This document shows positions 9,437 through 23,186 of a stretch of DNA of 64,000 bases, piece by piece (the first letter of the stretch is position 1; every line of letters begins with the position of its first letter). The stretch comes from Tetrahymena thermophila SB210 (Eukaryota > Ciliophora > Oligohymenophorea > Hymenostomatida > Tetrahymenidae). The position numbers and the translations under genes were made by a program. The stretch lies in assembly GCF_000189635.1 (NCBI RefSeq), contig NW_002476369.1, forward strand, positions 203,928 through 267,927, written 5' to 3'. The notes under the pieces are model-generated. The model was not told the DNA's origin. It ran no database searches and saw only the letters and a program-made list of their open reading frames with translations.

Positions 9437-12400
9437 TTTTGTAAATTTCAATTTTTGTTTGTTTGTAAACTTTATCAAATCCGCAAATTATTAAATATTT
9501 CTGTAAATTTGATTTATATCTTAAATGTTTAAAGTAAATTTAAGACTATGATAATTTAAGTTAACTTATTGTTTAAACTGGCTGACCTAATCCCAAAATA
9601 AAATACTACATTTAATAGTAAAAAAGTTCAAAGAATTTAGATCAAATAACTATTACTAAAAGTATGAGATATATTACTAATTTATCAGAATTAATAATTC
9701 TTAATATATATGACAGTAATAAACTAGTAAAAATCTATAATTTTATTTTTTTTCATACGTTTCTTTCTAATTTCTATGTAAATATTTAAAGAAAATATTT
9801 TGAGAATTGATAAATAAATAGCCTAAAAATACACATTTTAAATATAAAAGCATAAAAAAGTGAATTATTAAATTAATATAAAAAGTATTTCTTTCAAAAA
9901 TATATGAAGATAAATTATAATTTAAAAAAATCCAAAATATCTATGATTATTCGAGTTTAGATTATTTCAAAACACACTATATTTCCTCTTAAAAGCAGCG
10001 ATCTAGCACCTTAAATTATTTAGTTTTTTGAAAAAATATTGTGGATTTTTAAAAAGTTCCATTATTGATTCCATCCGTATCACATGTAAAATCTACAGTA
10101 AAGTTTAATTTTAAATAATAATAATAATAATTCAAATAACTTTGAATACTTTATATTAGAAGCATGAAAATTAAATATTTGATTTTAATAAAAATTCATG
10201 AAGCAAATTATTCAAATTGAATTTTTTTGAAGATAATTTTATGAGAAATTTAAAGAATAAATCAAAGAGATATATATAATGTTTTACAATAAATATTGAT
10301 AAATGAAATTTTATGCAAATAACACTACGAAATTAGCTAGTTAATAAACAGAGTTAAATACTGATGATTTCTTTTTTACAATATAACTATTAGTTATGAA
10401 ATTATAAGTTTTTATATCATTCATTATTCTCCGCACAAACAAACAAAAATTTAGTTTTCTAGGAAATATTTTAGATTAAAAATATGCTATTATTTTTAAA
10501 TTTAAAATATAAATATCAATTGATATAAATTGCTGATTCAGATATAAAGAGCAGAATTATGGCTATTCAAGAGTAATAAAAATAGTTATTTTTAATTTAG
10601 CAAAGCTAATTAAATTAAATTTGTGCTAATTTAAAATAAAAAAGAAAGATTTTTTAGGTAAAATTATAATTTTGATTTTATATGTAAAAAAAATTAAACT
10701 GATACTATTTATTCAATTCAATTGATTTTGCTTTATTTTACAATTTATTTATTCTTATTCAGTAAATATTTATTAATTAGAACTTGTTAAAAAACAAAAA
10801 TTAATATTACCATTATTTTATTATGCGATAAATAGATTTAGCTATTTAAAAATAAATTTTTGATCATTCCTAATAACTGGTAATTTCTCTTTTATAAGGC
10901 TACATGTAATTGGTGTGATATTTTTGCATAATTATTATAATAGGCAGGGAAATAACGGTATGTACATTAACTAAAGTGATTAGAATGAAGTAGTACTTAC
11001 GGTAATTAAGACTAGTTATTCAAATTACAAATAAACAGTTTTTTTATATTAATGAATGAAATATACAATAGTTTTGACTAAGAATTCATTAGAGATTACA
11101 AGGTTATTATAAGTATGTAATTAAATAATTGTTAGCTTATTAAGAGCTCTTACTTATATAACAATAACATATAAAATTACTTAAGTCTAGTTGCTATAAC
11201 AATTTAAACTAACTTTTTTGCAATATTATTTAGATAATTAGAAAAGTAAGTAACTTACTAAGATAATTAAAATACTTATAAAAGCTAACCATTTATAGAG
11301 TTCGCTTTTTAGATAAAAAATCTAAATTTGTTTACTGAATATAATAAATGATTAAAAATTAAAATATTCTTAAAAATGCTTATTACTTTTTATTATTAAA
11401 TTCATTATTTGTATCATTATTAACTAACTATTCTTAGCGGTTTAATTTTAGTTTAACTTTTTAGAAAAAAGAATTGATATAAATAGCTAGCTATGCATAT
11501 GTGTTTAATTACTAATTACATATACTCTAAAAAAAATTTTAATTCATTTTTAATGAATATAATCTTTTGATTAATTAATATTTAAATAAAAAGCTGTATT
11601 TAATAATTAATCTCTTCATAAAATTAAAATAGTGAAATTATCAAAAAAATAATTAATAAAATAATAATATATTTCTGCTAGAATATCTCAGTTTAACATT
11701 TTCCTTTTAACTTAAGGAGTGCTTGCTTAAAAAATTGATATTATCTATATTGTGAACAGTAAGGAATGAGTTAATAATATGTATAAAATAAGTTACCAAT
11801 AATATTAACAAAATTAACTATTTTAAGCTTAATTAAATTAGTTATAGTAAATTAATTAATTTGTATCTATTTTTACTTAGTATATATTATTCATATCGAA
11901 TTTTTTTAATCAAAAATACTGGAAAAAAAACTTCAAGTAAAATTGAATATTTGAGTCAAAAGTCTTTTTTATTATTTTTATTACTACTTGGTGGAATATC
12001 AATATACATTATTTATAATATTGATAAAAAAATAAATAATTTTTTTACTTTTGAATAAATATTTATAGTAAAATGCAATTTCGATTTACAATTAACGAAA
12101 TTTAGTGTTTTGATTTAATAAAGATATATTATAATAAACAAACAAGCTTTTTTGAAATTTATTTAAATTTTTTATTAAAATTCAGACAAATTCATTTTTT
12201 TCCTTCAAAATATCTAGAATTTTTAAAGAATTTACTTACTTTCATTGAAAAAATATTAATAAAGTTTAATTAAAATAATTTTCAAATATTCCATTATTTT
12301 TCTAAATTAACAGAGTAAGATTTTCAAAATTTAATCTAATTTTTTTTAGTGAAATATTTTTCTAAATTTCTTTTAATATTAATTATCATAAGCCTATCCA

Positions 12401-12640
12401 AAATTAAAAAGGTACTTAAATCTATTGAAATAAAAGCTTGAAAAATGAAAAATAGCTGTACTCTTAAAATCAATTCACATAAGAATTAATTCTTATCATA
12501 AAGTTTAACCTCTATTTTATTTTATTAATATTAAATTTCTTTCTAATCAAATAATTTTAACTTGTAATAAAATAAATACTTTTTTTTGAAAAAACAAACA
12601 CAACAAATAAATTTGATTAATGATTTAAAGATTTAGAAAA
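9437..12640. other. gene-poor A+T-rich region
   Basis: I read both strands with TGA-only stops and found no frame with a start, composition shift or recognisable motif. An open plus-strand stretch around 11861-12350 is long only because TGA is rare in such A+T-rich DNA. Confidence 0.4.
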
Positions 12641-12888
12641 AATTTAAGATTATTTTTATTTGTTTTATGATAAACATGAAATTATAATTTATGTCTTGAT
12701 ACTTATTTATTTACTTAATTTAGATTAATATTTTTTAATTTATTTAATAAATTAAATTTTTCTAGTAAAGGTTTGAAATTAATTAAAAATTTTTAAAAAT
12801 AAATTTGTATTAATCTTACAAAATAAATAAATACCTAATAATACATCAATTACATTAATGATAATTAAAATTATTTAAATTTATTATT

Positions 12889-13275
12889 TCAATGTTGTAC
12901 AAACAAAACTGAAACTATGACAGCCAAGAGAATGAAAGCGAATGAAATAATTCCAGAGCTCAAACAAATGTCAAGTTAACTTCCATATTATTAGATACTA
13001 ACGATTGTGCTATTTTTAGCGATGGGTAAACATGATTGATCAAAACAAATTTTCACTCCACCCATAGTTTATGATTTTAAATCTCCAATACAACTTTTTA
13101 AGCAAGTATCAATATCAATCTTTGAATTTCTGCAAGGAACAATATTCTCGGAAGTGCAAGTGACTTTTATGTTATCTGTGCAATTATTAAACTAGTTTAT
13201 TTAATCTTGACTTATGTAGGCATTAACAGTATTAATAGCAACAAAAGCAAGAAACAATAAGGCAAATTATTTCAT
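12889..13275 (-). CDS. eight-cysteine surface protein, 128 aa (tandem copy 1)
   Basis: The frame is intact from ATG 13275 to TGA 12889-12891. The signal peptide is about residues 1-19 (MKQFALLFLAFVAINTVNA). Cysteines lie at 32, 40, 48, 58, 62, 77, 82 and 104, the same framework as the 118-residue proteins. The tail, CLSSG followed by about 17 hydrophobic residues ending VLFVQH, has small residues just before the hydrophobic run, as expected for a GPI attachment site. The copy at 16036-16422 is almost identical over residues 1-33 and identical over the last 25 residues, but differs at most positions between about 35 and 103. The protein is probably at the cell surface; its ligand is unknown. 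Confidence 0.9.
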
Positions 13276-16035
13276 TTATTTTAATTAATTAATTTAGTTA
13301 ATTTATTTTTGTTTTGTATTAATTGATTATTTTTATCAATTGAGTTAAGAAAACAATGCTATATATATAAATCTGTAAAATTAATAAACAAATTAGATAT
13401 TTTCTTAAATTTGATTAATAAAGAGTAAGATAACTTGACTTTAATTAAATAGATTTCTTAAATAGAGTTGTTATTTACCATAAAATAAAACCCAAATTAA
13501 TTGACTGTATGTTACTTAATAACAAATAGATAGTATCTATTTTATTATTTCAATAACTTTTAAACAAATAATAATATATAGGAAAATAGGTAGGTAGGTA
13601 ACCTGAAGAACGAACGACCCCTAATTTTAAACTCGATATAAAAATTTCATTCAAAAATAAAATATTATATCCAAAATATAAATTTCCCAATTTATTTATA
13701 GATCAATATATAATAATAAATAAGAAATAATTTTTATATTTGCCAATTAGTTAAAAATAGTAAGCTTGAATTTATTGTAATTAAAAATTTTAGAGTTTTC
13801 AATAAATAAAAAGATACAAGTAGTAATTTAATTGAATCCCAAGTTTTAACTGCTAAAGATTTTATTTAATTGTAGGATATTTATGTAAAATATTATATAT
13901 ACAATAAATTATTTTTTTACATCTTACATTACAACTAGTAGATTGGCTTGAAGTTGACTTATTCGAAAATATTTATTTAATTTAAAAATAAAAGAGATGA
14001 TTCTAGAAGTTAATGAAGCAAGCAATTAGATGCTAATACTAATGTAAGTTATCTAATAAGATTTGATTTTTAAAAATAATTACATTAAAGTTAAGCAGAG
14101 TGACTATAAGAGAAATTAAAGAATTTATGATTTTTATTGAATGTAGTGATGTAAATTCAACTAATTACATTTCTCCAAAAAAGTTTTAATTAAGAATTCA
14201 TTAGGGATGTATGATTTGTTTGCATAAAATAATGATCAAAGTTAAAAAAAGATGATGTCCTTATATTAAAATATATAATTTAAAAAGTTTTATTTAAGTA
14301 TTAGCAAATGAGAAATGTACTTACTTTCTTACTTAAAATTGAATTTTTATAAATTATGAAATAAAATAATCTTATCAATTATATTGAATATATAATATTT
14401 ATTTCTTTAAAAATTACAAAAAAAACTTTATATTTCAAAGTTTACCAATTAGAAATCCTGTTTAAGCAAACAGTGAAATTATTTTAGATAATTAAAGCAA
14501 ACAAAAAGCAAAAAGCAGAGGAAATACTAATATATAATAGTTAATAAGAATTTCTCTTAATATATAGGAATAGATTTAGTTAAGCAAGAATATGAATTTT
14601 AAAGAAAAATTAACCCATATATTTTATGTAGATCAAATAAAAGTAAATATATAGATAGATATACATGCAAAATAAGAGATTTTTTTTCTCAAAGATCAAA
14701 AGTTTTTCAAATTATCCATTTTTAATTATGGAAACAGGTATTATAAAATATTTTTTTAATAGAAAAATACAATCAATCAACTAATTATTTATTTTCATAT
14801 GGCAAAATAAAAATTGATTGTTTAAAAGTATTCACATCAACGAAAGAAAAGACATTTTTGAAATGTAAGGTAAATAATTGTTATTTTTAATACCACAATA
14901 TCTGTAATTTAATTAAAAAAATACTATTTAAAATAAGTGGATAACAAATTGTAGATTTAATTAATCAGAAAAACCTTAGCAAACAAATTTTAATAAAAAA
15001 TTTATAAGAGAAAGTATCAATTTTTGGTTTAATTTGTTACCATAAATATTAGTTGTAAGAGAAAATAAGCAAATAAGGATAGTCAATCCATTTTCAATTA
15101 AAGAAAGGGGTATTATAAAATATTCTTTGAATAGAAAAATACAATCAATTATTTATCTATTTGTTATAAAACAAAATAAAAAATTGATTGTTTAAAAATA
15201 TTCACTTCAACGAAAGAGAAAACATTTTTGAAATGTAAGGTAAATAATTATTTTTTTTAATACCAATATCTGACTGTAATTTAATTAAAAAATACTATTT
15301 AAAATAAGTGGATATACAAATTTTAGCTTTAATTAATCAGAAAGAAAAACCTTTGCAAATAAATTTAATTAAAAATTTATTAGAGAAAATATCAATTTTT
15401 GATTAAATTTGGTTACCATAAATTAGTTAAAAGAGAAAATAAGCGGATATAGATAGTCAATAATAAAAGAAATATATTTTAGTTTAAGAAAAAAGATTTT
15501 ACTTAGATTCAAATTTTCCACACACATAGCTCACTACTTTGCTTACTAATTTTGAAATATTGAAACAAAATATAAATCTGCCAAAATATATCACCAAATA
15601 TTTATTTGTTTTTATTTGTAAAAAAATCTAAATTTAAATCAAAAGTTAAGTAAATTAGTAGCAAAGTAAGTACTAATTAGTTTAAGTTAATCAAATTATT
15701 TGTAAAAATTGTAAACACAATTAGTTAATCTTTGAGCAAATTATATTAAGAAGTTTTAATTAAAAATTTATACTAAAATGGATTTATTTGTAATTTTTGT
15801 TTTATTATTTTTATTTGTTTTATGATAAACATAAATAAAATTATAATTTATGTCTTAATACTTATTTATTTACTTAATTTAGATTATTTTTTTTAATATA
15901 TTTAATAAATTAAATTCTTTTAGTAAAGGTTTGAAATAAAAAATAAATTTGTATTATTAATCTTACAAAATAAATAAATACCTAATAATACATCAATTAC
16001 ATTAATGATAATTAAAATTATTTCAATTTATTATT

Positions 16036-16422
16036 TCAATGTTGTACAAACAAAACTGAAACTATGACAGCCAAGAGAATGAAAGCGAATGAGATAATTC
16101 CAGAGCTCAAACAATAGCCAAGTTAACTTGCATAGGTTCTGACAGTACTCTACGTGCTATTTTTAGCATAGGGTATACATTAATCTTAATAACAATTATT
16201 TACATCACCCATAGATAGAGTATTCCAATTTCCATCAAAACAATAATCTAAGCAATCTTCAACTTTAGCCTTTTATTTTAAGCAATCAGTGTTGCTTCTA
16301 TCGCAAGGAAGTTGTATTTTTTCTGTGCAATTATTAAACTAGTATATTTAATCTTTACTTATGTAGGCATTAACAGTAGTAATAGCAACAAAAGCAAGAA
16401 ACAATAAGGCAAATTATTTCAT
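16036..16422 (-). CDS. eight-cysteine surface protein, 128 aa (tandem copy 2)
   Basis: The frame is intact from ATG 16422 to TGA 16036-16038. The signal peptide is MKQFALLFLAFVAITTVNA. Cysteines are at 32, 40, 47, 57, 61, 77, 82 and 104. C2-C3 and C5-C6 spacing each differ by one residue from copy 1, so indels as well as substitutions separate the ectodomains. An N-glycosylation-type AKNST segment (residues 87-91) is shared. The 25-residue C-terminal tail and the downstream sequence are identical or nearly so to copy 1. This contrast of conserved ends and a divergent middle is the notable feature of the pair. Confidence 0.9.
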
Positions 16423-16838
16423 TTATTTTAATTAATTAATTTAGTTAATTTATTTTTGTTTTGTATTAATTGATTATTTTTATCAATTGAGTTAAGAAAA
16501 AATGCTATATATATAAATCTGTAAAATTGATAAAGAAATTAGATATTTTCCTAAATTTGATTAATAAAGAGTAAGATAACTTGAATTATTAATTGAATAG
16601 ATTTCTTAAATAGAATTGTTATTTACCATAAAATAAAACCCAAATTAATTGACTGTATGTTACTTAATAACAATAGATAGTATCTATTTTATTATTTCAA
16701 TAACTTTTACACAAGTAATAATATATAGGAAAATAGGTAGGTAGGTAACCTGAAGAAAGAACGACCCCTAATTTTAAACTCTATATAAAAAATTAAAATA
16801 AAAATTTCCATTCATTTTTGAATACCATCGCATGTAAT

Positions 16839-16856
16839 CCACCCCCCATCCCCCCA
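16839..16856. other. C-rich tract in A+T-rich DNA
   Basis: The tract CCACCCCCCATCCCCCCAG stands out in about 80% A+T sequence. The minus strand has two G6 runs and could form a G-quadruplex only with a partner tract. The matching position of unit 1 of the tandem duplication (about 13690-13860) has no such tract. Confidence 0.85.
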
Positions 16857-19019
16857 GATATTCAATGTAAAATATTATATATACAATAAATTATTTTTTT
16901 AATTCTTACATTACAACTAATGAATTAGCTTGAAGTTTACTAATTCGAAAATTATTATTTAATTGAAAAATAAAAGAGATGATTTCTAAAAAGTTAATGA
17001 AGCAAGCAATTAGACGCTAATACTAATGTAAGTTATCTAATAAGATTTGATTTTTAAATATAATTACATGAAAGCAAATAAGCTAAGAATATTTAAGAAT
17101 CTATTAAAAGTATTTGTCAAAAATTATAAAAGTAAAGCTAAAAGTTTTTGACTGATAGATTCTAGATACTTTTTAATGAATAAAAAGATCAGATTGTTTC
17201 AAATTTCAATTTTTCTTCCACAAACTAAACTAAGAAAATATATATATAATATATCTTTTTTAATTATGAAATATGATTAAATAAAATATTTTTTTTTAAA
17301 CTATTATTTTTTATGATATTGTAGCATCATGGTTTGCTTGAAGCTGATCAACTTAAAAACTATTATTTAAAGGAAAAATCTAGCATATTTTAGTTAAGCA
17401 GAGTGACTATAAGAGAAATTAAAGAATATATGATTTTTGTTGAATGTAGCGATGTAAATCAACTAATTACATTTCTACAAAAAATTTTTAATTAAGAATT
17501 TATTAGGAGTGTATGATTTGTTTGCATAAAATAATGATCAAAGTTAAAAAGGGATGATGTCCTTATATTAAAATATATAATTTAAAAAGTTTAAAAGAGT
17601 AATAGCAAATGAGAAATGTACTTTCTTACTTAAAATTGAATTTTATTTCTTTTCTGTTTTTATAAATTATGAAATAAAATGATCTTATTAATTATATTGA
17701 ATATATAATATTTATTTCTTTTAAGATTACAAAAAAACTTTATTTTTCAAAGTTTACCATTTAGAAATTCCTGTTTAAGCAAACAGTGAAATTATTTTAG
17801 ATAATTAAAGCAAACAAAAAGCAAAAAGCAGAGGAAATTCTAATTTATAATAGTTAATAAGAATTTCTCTTAATATATAGGAATAGATTTAGTTAAGCAA
17901 GAATATGAATTTTAAAGAAAAATTAACACATATATTTTATGTAGATCAAATAAAAGTAAATAGATTGATATGCATGCAAAATAAGAAATTTTTTTTCTCA
18001 AAGATCAAAAGTTTTTCAAATTATCCATTTTTAATTATGGAAACAGGTAATAAAATATTTTTTTAATAGAAAAATACAATCAATCAACTAATTATTTATT
18101 TGTCATATTGCAAAATAAAAATTGATTGTTTAAAAATACTCACTTCAACGAAAGAGAAAACATTTTTGAAATGTAAGGTAAATAATTGTTATTTTTAATA
18201 CCACAATATCTGTAATTTAATTAAAAAAATGCTATTTAAAATAAGTGGATAACAAATTGTAGATTCAATTAATCAGAAAAACCTTAGCAAACAAATTTTA
18301 ATTAAAAATTTGTAAGAGAAACTATCAATTTTTGATTTAATTTGGTTACCATAAATTAGTTGAAAGAGAAAATAAGCGTATATAGATAATCAATAATAAA
18401 AGAAATATTGTTTGCGTTTAAGAAAAAAGATTTTACTCAAATTCAAATTTTCCACACACATAGCTCACAACATTGCTTACTAATTTTGAAATATTGAAAC
18501 AAAATAATAATCTTCCAAAATATATCACCAAATATTTATTTGTTTTTCACCAAGTTAGTGGCAAAGTAAGTACTAATTAATTTAAGTGAATCAAATTATC
18601 TGTAAAAATTGTAAACACAATTAGTTAATCTTTGCACAAATCGAATGAAGAAGTTTTAATTAAGAATTTATACTAATATGGATTTATTTGTATTTTTTGT
18701 TTTCATGCGCCATGTAAATAAATCAAAAATAATCAGATATGATTTCTTAAATTAAATATTAGAATTAGATAATTAATTAGTGTCTGTCTTTTGTGAGGTT
18801 ATTAATTTTTTTTCAAAATTCAAATTTTCCTCTTCTCTTTGTCATTCTTTTTAATCATAAATTAGGTTAACTTTTAAAAAGTATCCTCCAAAATATAGGT
18901 AGCATAGATAAATATATCAGCATTATCTATTAATGCTAATAAATATCATAGATAGTTAGTTATTTATTTTTAAAAAATTAAAATGTGAAGTTTGTTTGTG
19001 ATGTTATATATATATATAT

Positions 19020-19080
19020 AATATCCAAAATTTAATTTTAAATAAAATTATTTTGTTTTTAAAATTAAATCTTGGATATT
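19020..19080. repeat. 22-bp inverted repeat (hairpin), one mismatch
   Basis: The arms 19020-19041 (AATATCCAAAATTTAATTTT plus AA) and 19059-19080 are reverse complements with a single mismatch, separated by 17 nt. A (TA)n run lies immediately upstream. It sits about 70 bp beyond the 3' end of the decayed gene at 19152-19637 and could shape RNA 3' ends or mark a small element. Confidence 0.8.
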
Positions 19081-19151
19081 GAAAAGCAAGACATTTATTT
19101 AATACTAATTTGTGTATATTGATAAATAAGATTGTCTTTATACTAATAAAA

Positions 19152-19637
19152 TCAAGGTTTATGGATATGATTTAAAATATTTAGTAGGGGAGTTGTTTGT
19201 AACATTGCTAATAAAGTATGTAAAGCTTCAGGGTATTTATTATTGGATTATTCATCTTGAGTAAGTTCAAACTTTATTATTCTTTCTATTATTGCTCTTC
19301 TTTTGCTATTATTGTTGAATAAAATGATTCTATTAACTTACACACATAATTGGCTACTCCAATAAATATTATAATGAGAAACTGCTTCCTATTTTTTTGA
19401 ATTATTTGAAGTCTTCAAATCTTACTCCTTAAACTAAAGCTCCATTCCTATCTATGAACTCAAAGGGATTATTTTAAGTTAAATATTAGAAGACAATCAA
19501 TTTATCTTCATTTATTTTCTAAAATTGACAAATATATCCTTAAAATATAGAAGAAAATCTTTTTTTTTTAGTTATTGAAGCAAGCATTAATTCTTTTAGC
19601 GCTTCTTCATCTGCTTAATTAATTTCTTAACAAAAAA
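19152..19637 (-). pseudogene. unidentified two-exon coding relic with a frameshift
   Basis: Minus-strand coding is clear. The last exon (19271-19152, 39 codons plus TGA) carries an EALHTLLAMLQTTPLLNIL segment. A 70-nt intron (19341-19272) begins GTAAGT and ends AAAG, in phase 0. The preceding exon runs upstream from 19342 and carries FIDRNGALVQGVRFEDFKQF and YLLEQPIMC. At an A9 run near 19568 the frame shifts by one, and coding (QADEEALKELMLA) continues to about 19637, where an AAATTAG acceptor-like site precedes it. No start is visible. I do not recognise the family. It is either a truncated pseudogene or a gene with a homopolymer error; nearby sequence is the repeat field, which favours decay. 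Confidence 0.55.
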
Positions 19638-19639
19638 CT

Positions 19640-22600
19640 AATTTATATATAGGATTTCAAGTATTAAATAAATTCTTATGAATGTTGAAAAGTAAGAATT
19701 TAATTTCTAGATTTGTTTGCAAAATGTTAGCTAAATAATTTTATTATTATTAAAAAATATTTATTATTTGATTTTTTATTATAAATATGTAAGTAATTTC
19801 AGATATTAAATTTTTAATCTATAATATAGCTAATCCTGTAATTGTACAGATCGTGATATTTCATTTAATTTTTATGATTTAAAGCTAATTTTACACTTTC
19901 TATTTTTTACTTTAAGAGAGTTAATACCTATATAAAAATATCTGATTAGCATAGTAAGTAAGAGGTTTTAAGGTTATAATGTAATTAATAAATGGATTTT
20001 ATTTGGTAAGTGTTTTGTTACAAAAATAAAATAAATAAAGAGCTTCAAGAAAGCTAGTAGAAACAAGCATCTGTGTAAGAAAAAAGATAAGTTCAAATAT
20101 GTGGTTGGTTGATTTACTGTAATAAAGTAGGCAAATAATTATCAAAAAAGATAATAATCATTTTGTTTAAAGTCGTTTCTCTATTTCTTGAGTTTAGATG
20201 TTATCACATCAAAGTATGTATATCTCTTTCTGATAAATAAATACCTTGCTAAATAAATAAATAATACCATTTTTTTCAAAATTTTTGAAATCTAAAAAAC
20301 TAATTATGTTTCGATCTTTTAAGAAATATGTAATTTATATTACAACTTGCTGATTTGATTTTTACAAACTTAGAAGCTCTTATTTGAATGAAAAACTATC
20401 TTATTTTAGGTAGTTAAATTGACCAATCAAATCTTGCAAAAACTTAAAAAAGTAAAAAAAGTAAATGACAAAGATTTATTTGTAATAATACTACAGCAGT
20501 ATTAATAATTTCAATTCTTTTAATAAAAAAAGTAAAAGAAATAAGAAATTTTAATTAAGAATTTATTAGAAGTAGATAGATAGATATTTCTTTCCTTCAA
20601 ATAATCACAAAAAATCTTGCAATCAACCTATTAAATATACAATGTAACAACAATTTTATATAAAAAGAATATCAGAAAAAGTGTTTACTCAAAATAAATT
20701 TTTCAATTCTTTTATCTGTTTACTATAAAGAATATTAAAATGCAGTTTAGCTATAAACAACCGTTCTTGTTTAAAATAAAAAATACCATATTTTAGGTAA
20801 TTAAATTAAGCAATTAAATAGAAAAACTAATAAAGTATGTGATCAAGATTTTTGTTGAAAATACAGCAATATAATTAAAAAAAGTAAAAGAAGTTAAAAA
20901 TTTTAATTAAGAATTTATAAGGAATAAATAAATAATTCTTACCTTCAATTAATTGCAAAAATTAAAAAAAATCTTGAAATCAACCTATTAAATATATATC
21001 AGAAAAACTATTTGTTTACACAAAATACATTTTTTCCATTCTCTTATATGCTTTTATAGATTGTGAAATAATTTAATAAAAATAATTCTATTGACTATTG
21101 AGTAATTATAAAACATTTTAACAATTAAACACATATTTAAACACAAAAAGGAAGTAAGTAAGGAATATGTTTTCTAAAATTAAAACTAATAAACAGAAGA
21201 AATATTATTAATAATAAATAAATAAGACTTTTTCTTAAAATATAGTTTGATCCTATTATTATCACAGAAAAGCAGAATTTAAAATGTAGACTTTTAAGAA
21301 AAATGTGATTTGTACTGTACCCATCAGATGATACTAGAAAAATAAACTAAGAAATACAAATAGAAAATTTTTTATTCAAAATTTGAATTTTCTTCATTAA
21401 ATAAAGTTAATATAAAATATTTTTTCAATATTGATTAATATTTTTTTAAAGACTACATTAATAATTGTTAATTTACCATTTAAAAATATTCATTTCAACA
21501 AAAAGCAAGTGAAGATATATATTTTTAAATGTAAAGTAAAGGTTTTTTAGGATAAACCCAAATCATTTTAACTAAATAAAAATACTTTTTAAATCACAAA
21601 TATAAATATTTTATGTTTAATTAATAAGAAATACCTATATAAATATGCGTGTTAAAATTAATAATTTGTGGGGGAATTTTTTAATCAACGAAAAAGCTTG
21701 AAGAAAGTTAGCATCTCTGTAAAAATATCTTAATTAATTAGCATGGGAAGAGATTTAGAGGTGAATGTAATAAATAAATTTTGTTATGTAATTGTTTTGT
21801 TATAAGAGTAAAATAATTAAAAAGCTTCAAGAATACTTATAGAAGCAGCTGTGTAAGAAAGAAAACAAATTCAAATATTGAAAAAATATTTGAGAAAAAG
21901 CATTTACACAAATAAATTTTCCATTTTTTTTTTGTTTTTTTAAATTATGAAATATTATAATATAAATAATTTTATTGAGTAACTATAAAATATATTAATT
22001 AATTCATAGTTTAACAATTAAATATTCTATTTAAACACATAAAGAAATGTATTTTATAAAATTAAAACTAAAAAACAGAAGAAATATATATTTTTATTCA
22101 TAAATTAGTAAGACTTTTTCTAAAAATATAGTCTTAATCCTATTACTGTCGCTGTAAAACAGCATCTCTAAATTGTAGACTTTTAAGAAAAATTTGATTT
22201 TCCCCATCAGATATTAAACAAAAATAATCTTAATAATTAGAAATTCCAAAATTAAGCAAAAATTTTTATTCAAAATTCTTGAATTTTCTTCATTAATTTA
22301 TCACTTTTATTTATGGAAGTAGATACTTTCATTTATTATTTTTTTAAAGATTGCACTAAAAATGTATCATTGTAAACTTGCCATTTAAAAGTATTAATTA
22401 GAACAAATAGTGGAGATATTTTGAAATATATGGAAGAAAGAGTTTGTTTGTTAGAATAAACACTTATAATTTTAACTAAATAAATAAATAAAGATACTTT
22501 TTCAATAGAATATAAAAATTGTAAGCTTAATTAATTAATAAAAAATATCTAAATAGGTATTTTTTAATTAGAGATTTTTAAGAGACAATTTACAATGGGG

Positions 22601-23155
22601 GGATTTTTAAATCAATCTGAAAAAGCTTCCACTTGCAGAAAATTTCTATTAGAAGAGTGATATCCTCTATAAAAATATTAGAATTAGCATGGCAAGAGAC
22701 TTAGAGGTTATAAGGTAATAAATGAAGTTTGTTTGGTAAGTGTTTGATTATAGGAGTAAATTAATTAATTTGCTTCAAGAAGGCTAATAGAATTAGTTAT
22801 GTAAGAAAAATAATTCAAATATGTTGTTGATTTATCAATTATGCATATAATTGTTTCAAATCGTTTGATTTTTAAACAATATCATTAAAAAGATAAATAG
22901 TATTTTATTTTGAAAAAAATTGCATCATTAATCTTGAAAGGTATTTATCAGAAAGAGAGAGATTAGTTTTGACGAAAATAGCAAAATAAATTCAAAAAAT
23001 TAGAAGTGTGGTTGTAAACAAAAAAAATATCTATTAAGCTTAACTAAGTGATTATCTTAGATTCAAATATTAATTTCATCATTTCTAACTATCAAACTTG
23101 AAATATTAGATAAAATAATTTGTATAAATATTCGAAAAATCACAATTAAAAAGTG

Positions 23156-23186
<31 letters not shown>

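Larger units (their letters stand above)
12653..18705. repeat. 3-kb tandem duplication, two units each with a secreted-protein gene
   Basis: Unit 1 is about 12653-15805 and unit 2 about 15806-18705. Shared landmarks include TTTGTTTTATGATAAACAT (12655, 15808), the gene, TAGGTAGGTAGGTAACCTGA (13588, 16736), TTAGTTAAGCAAGAATATGA (14576, 17889) and GTAAACACAATTAGTTAATC (15711, 18610). Most noncoding sequence is nearly identical between units. Unit 1 also holds an internal duplication of about 365 bp (about 14700-15065 and 15085-15440) that is single in unit 2. Confidence 0.9.

Noticed and set aside
11861..12350. Long plus-strand open stretch in ciliate code (over 160 codons)
   Set aside because: It has a TTG rather than an ATG start, composition like its surroundings and low-complexity hydrophobic and Gln/Lys text. 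With TGA rare in A+T-rich DNA such a length is not unusual.
16839..16856. Internal telomere or telomere-addition site
   Set aside because: Tetrahymena-type telomeres are C4A2 repeats; this tract is two C6 runs with no repeating unit.
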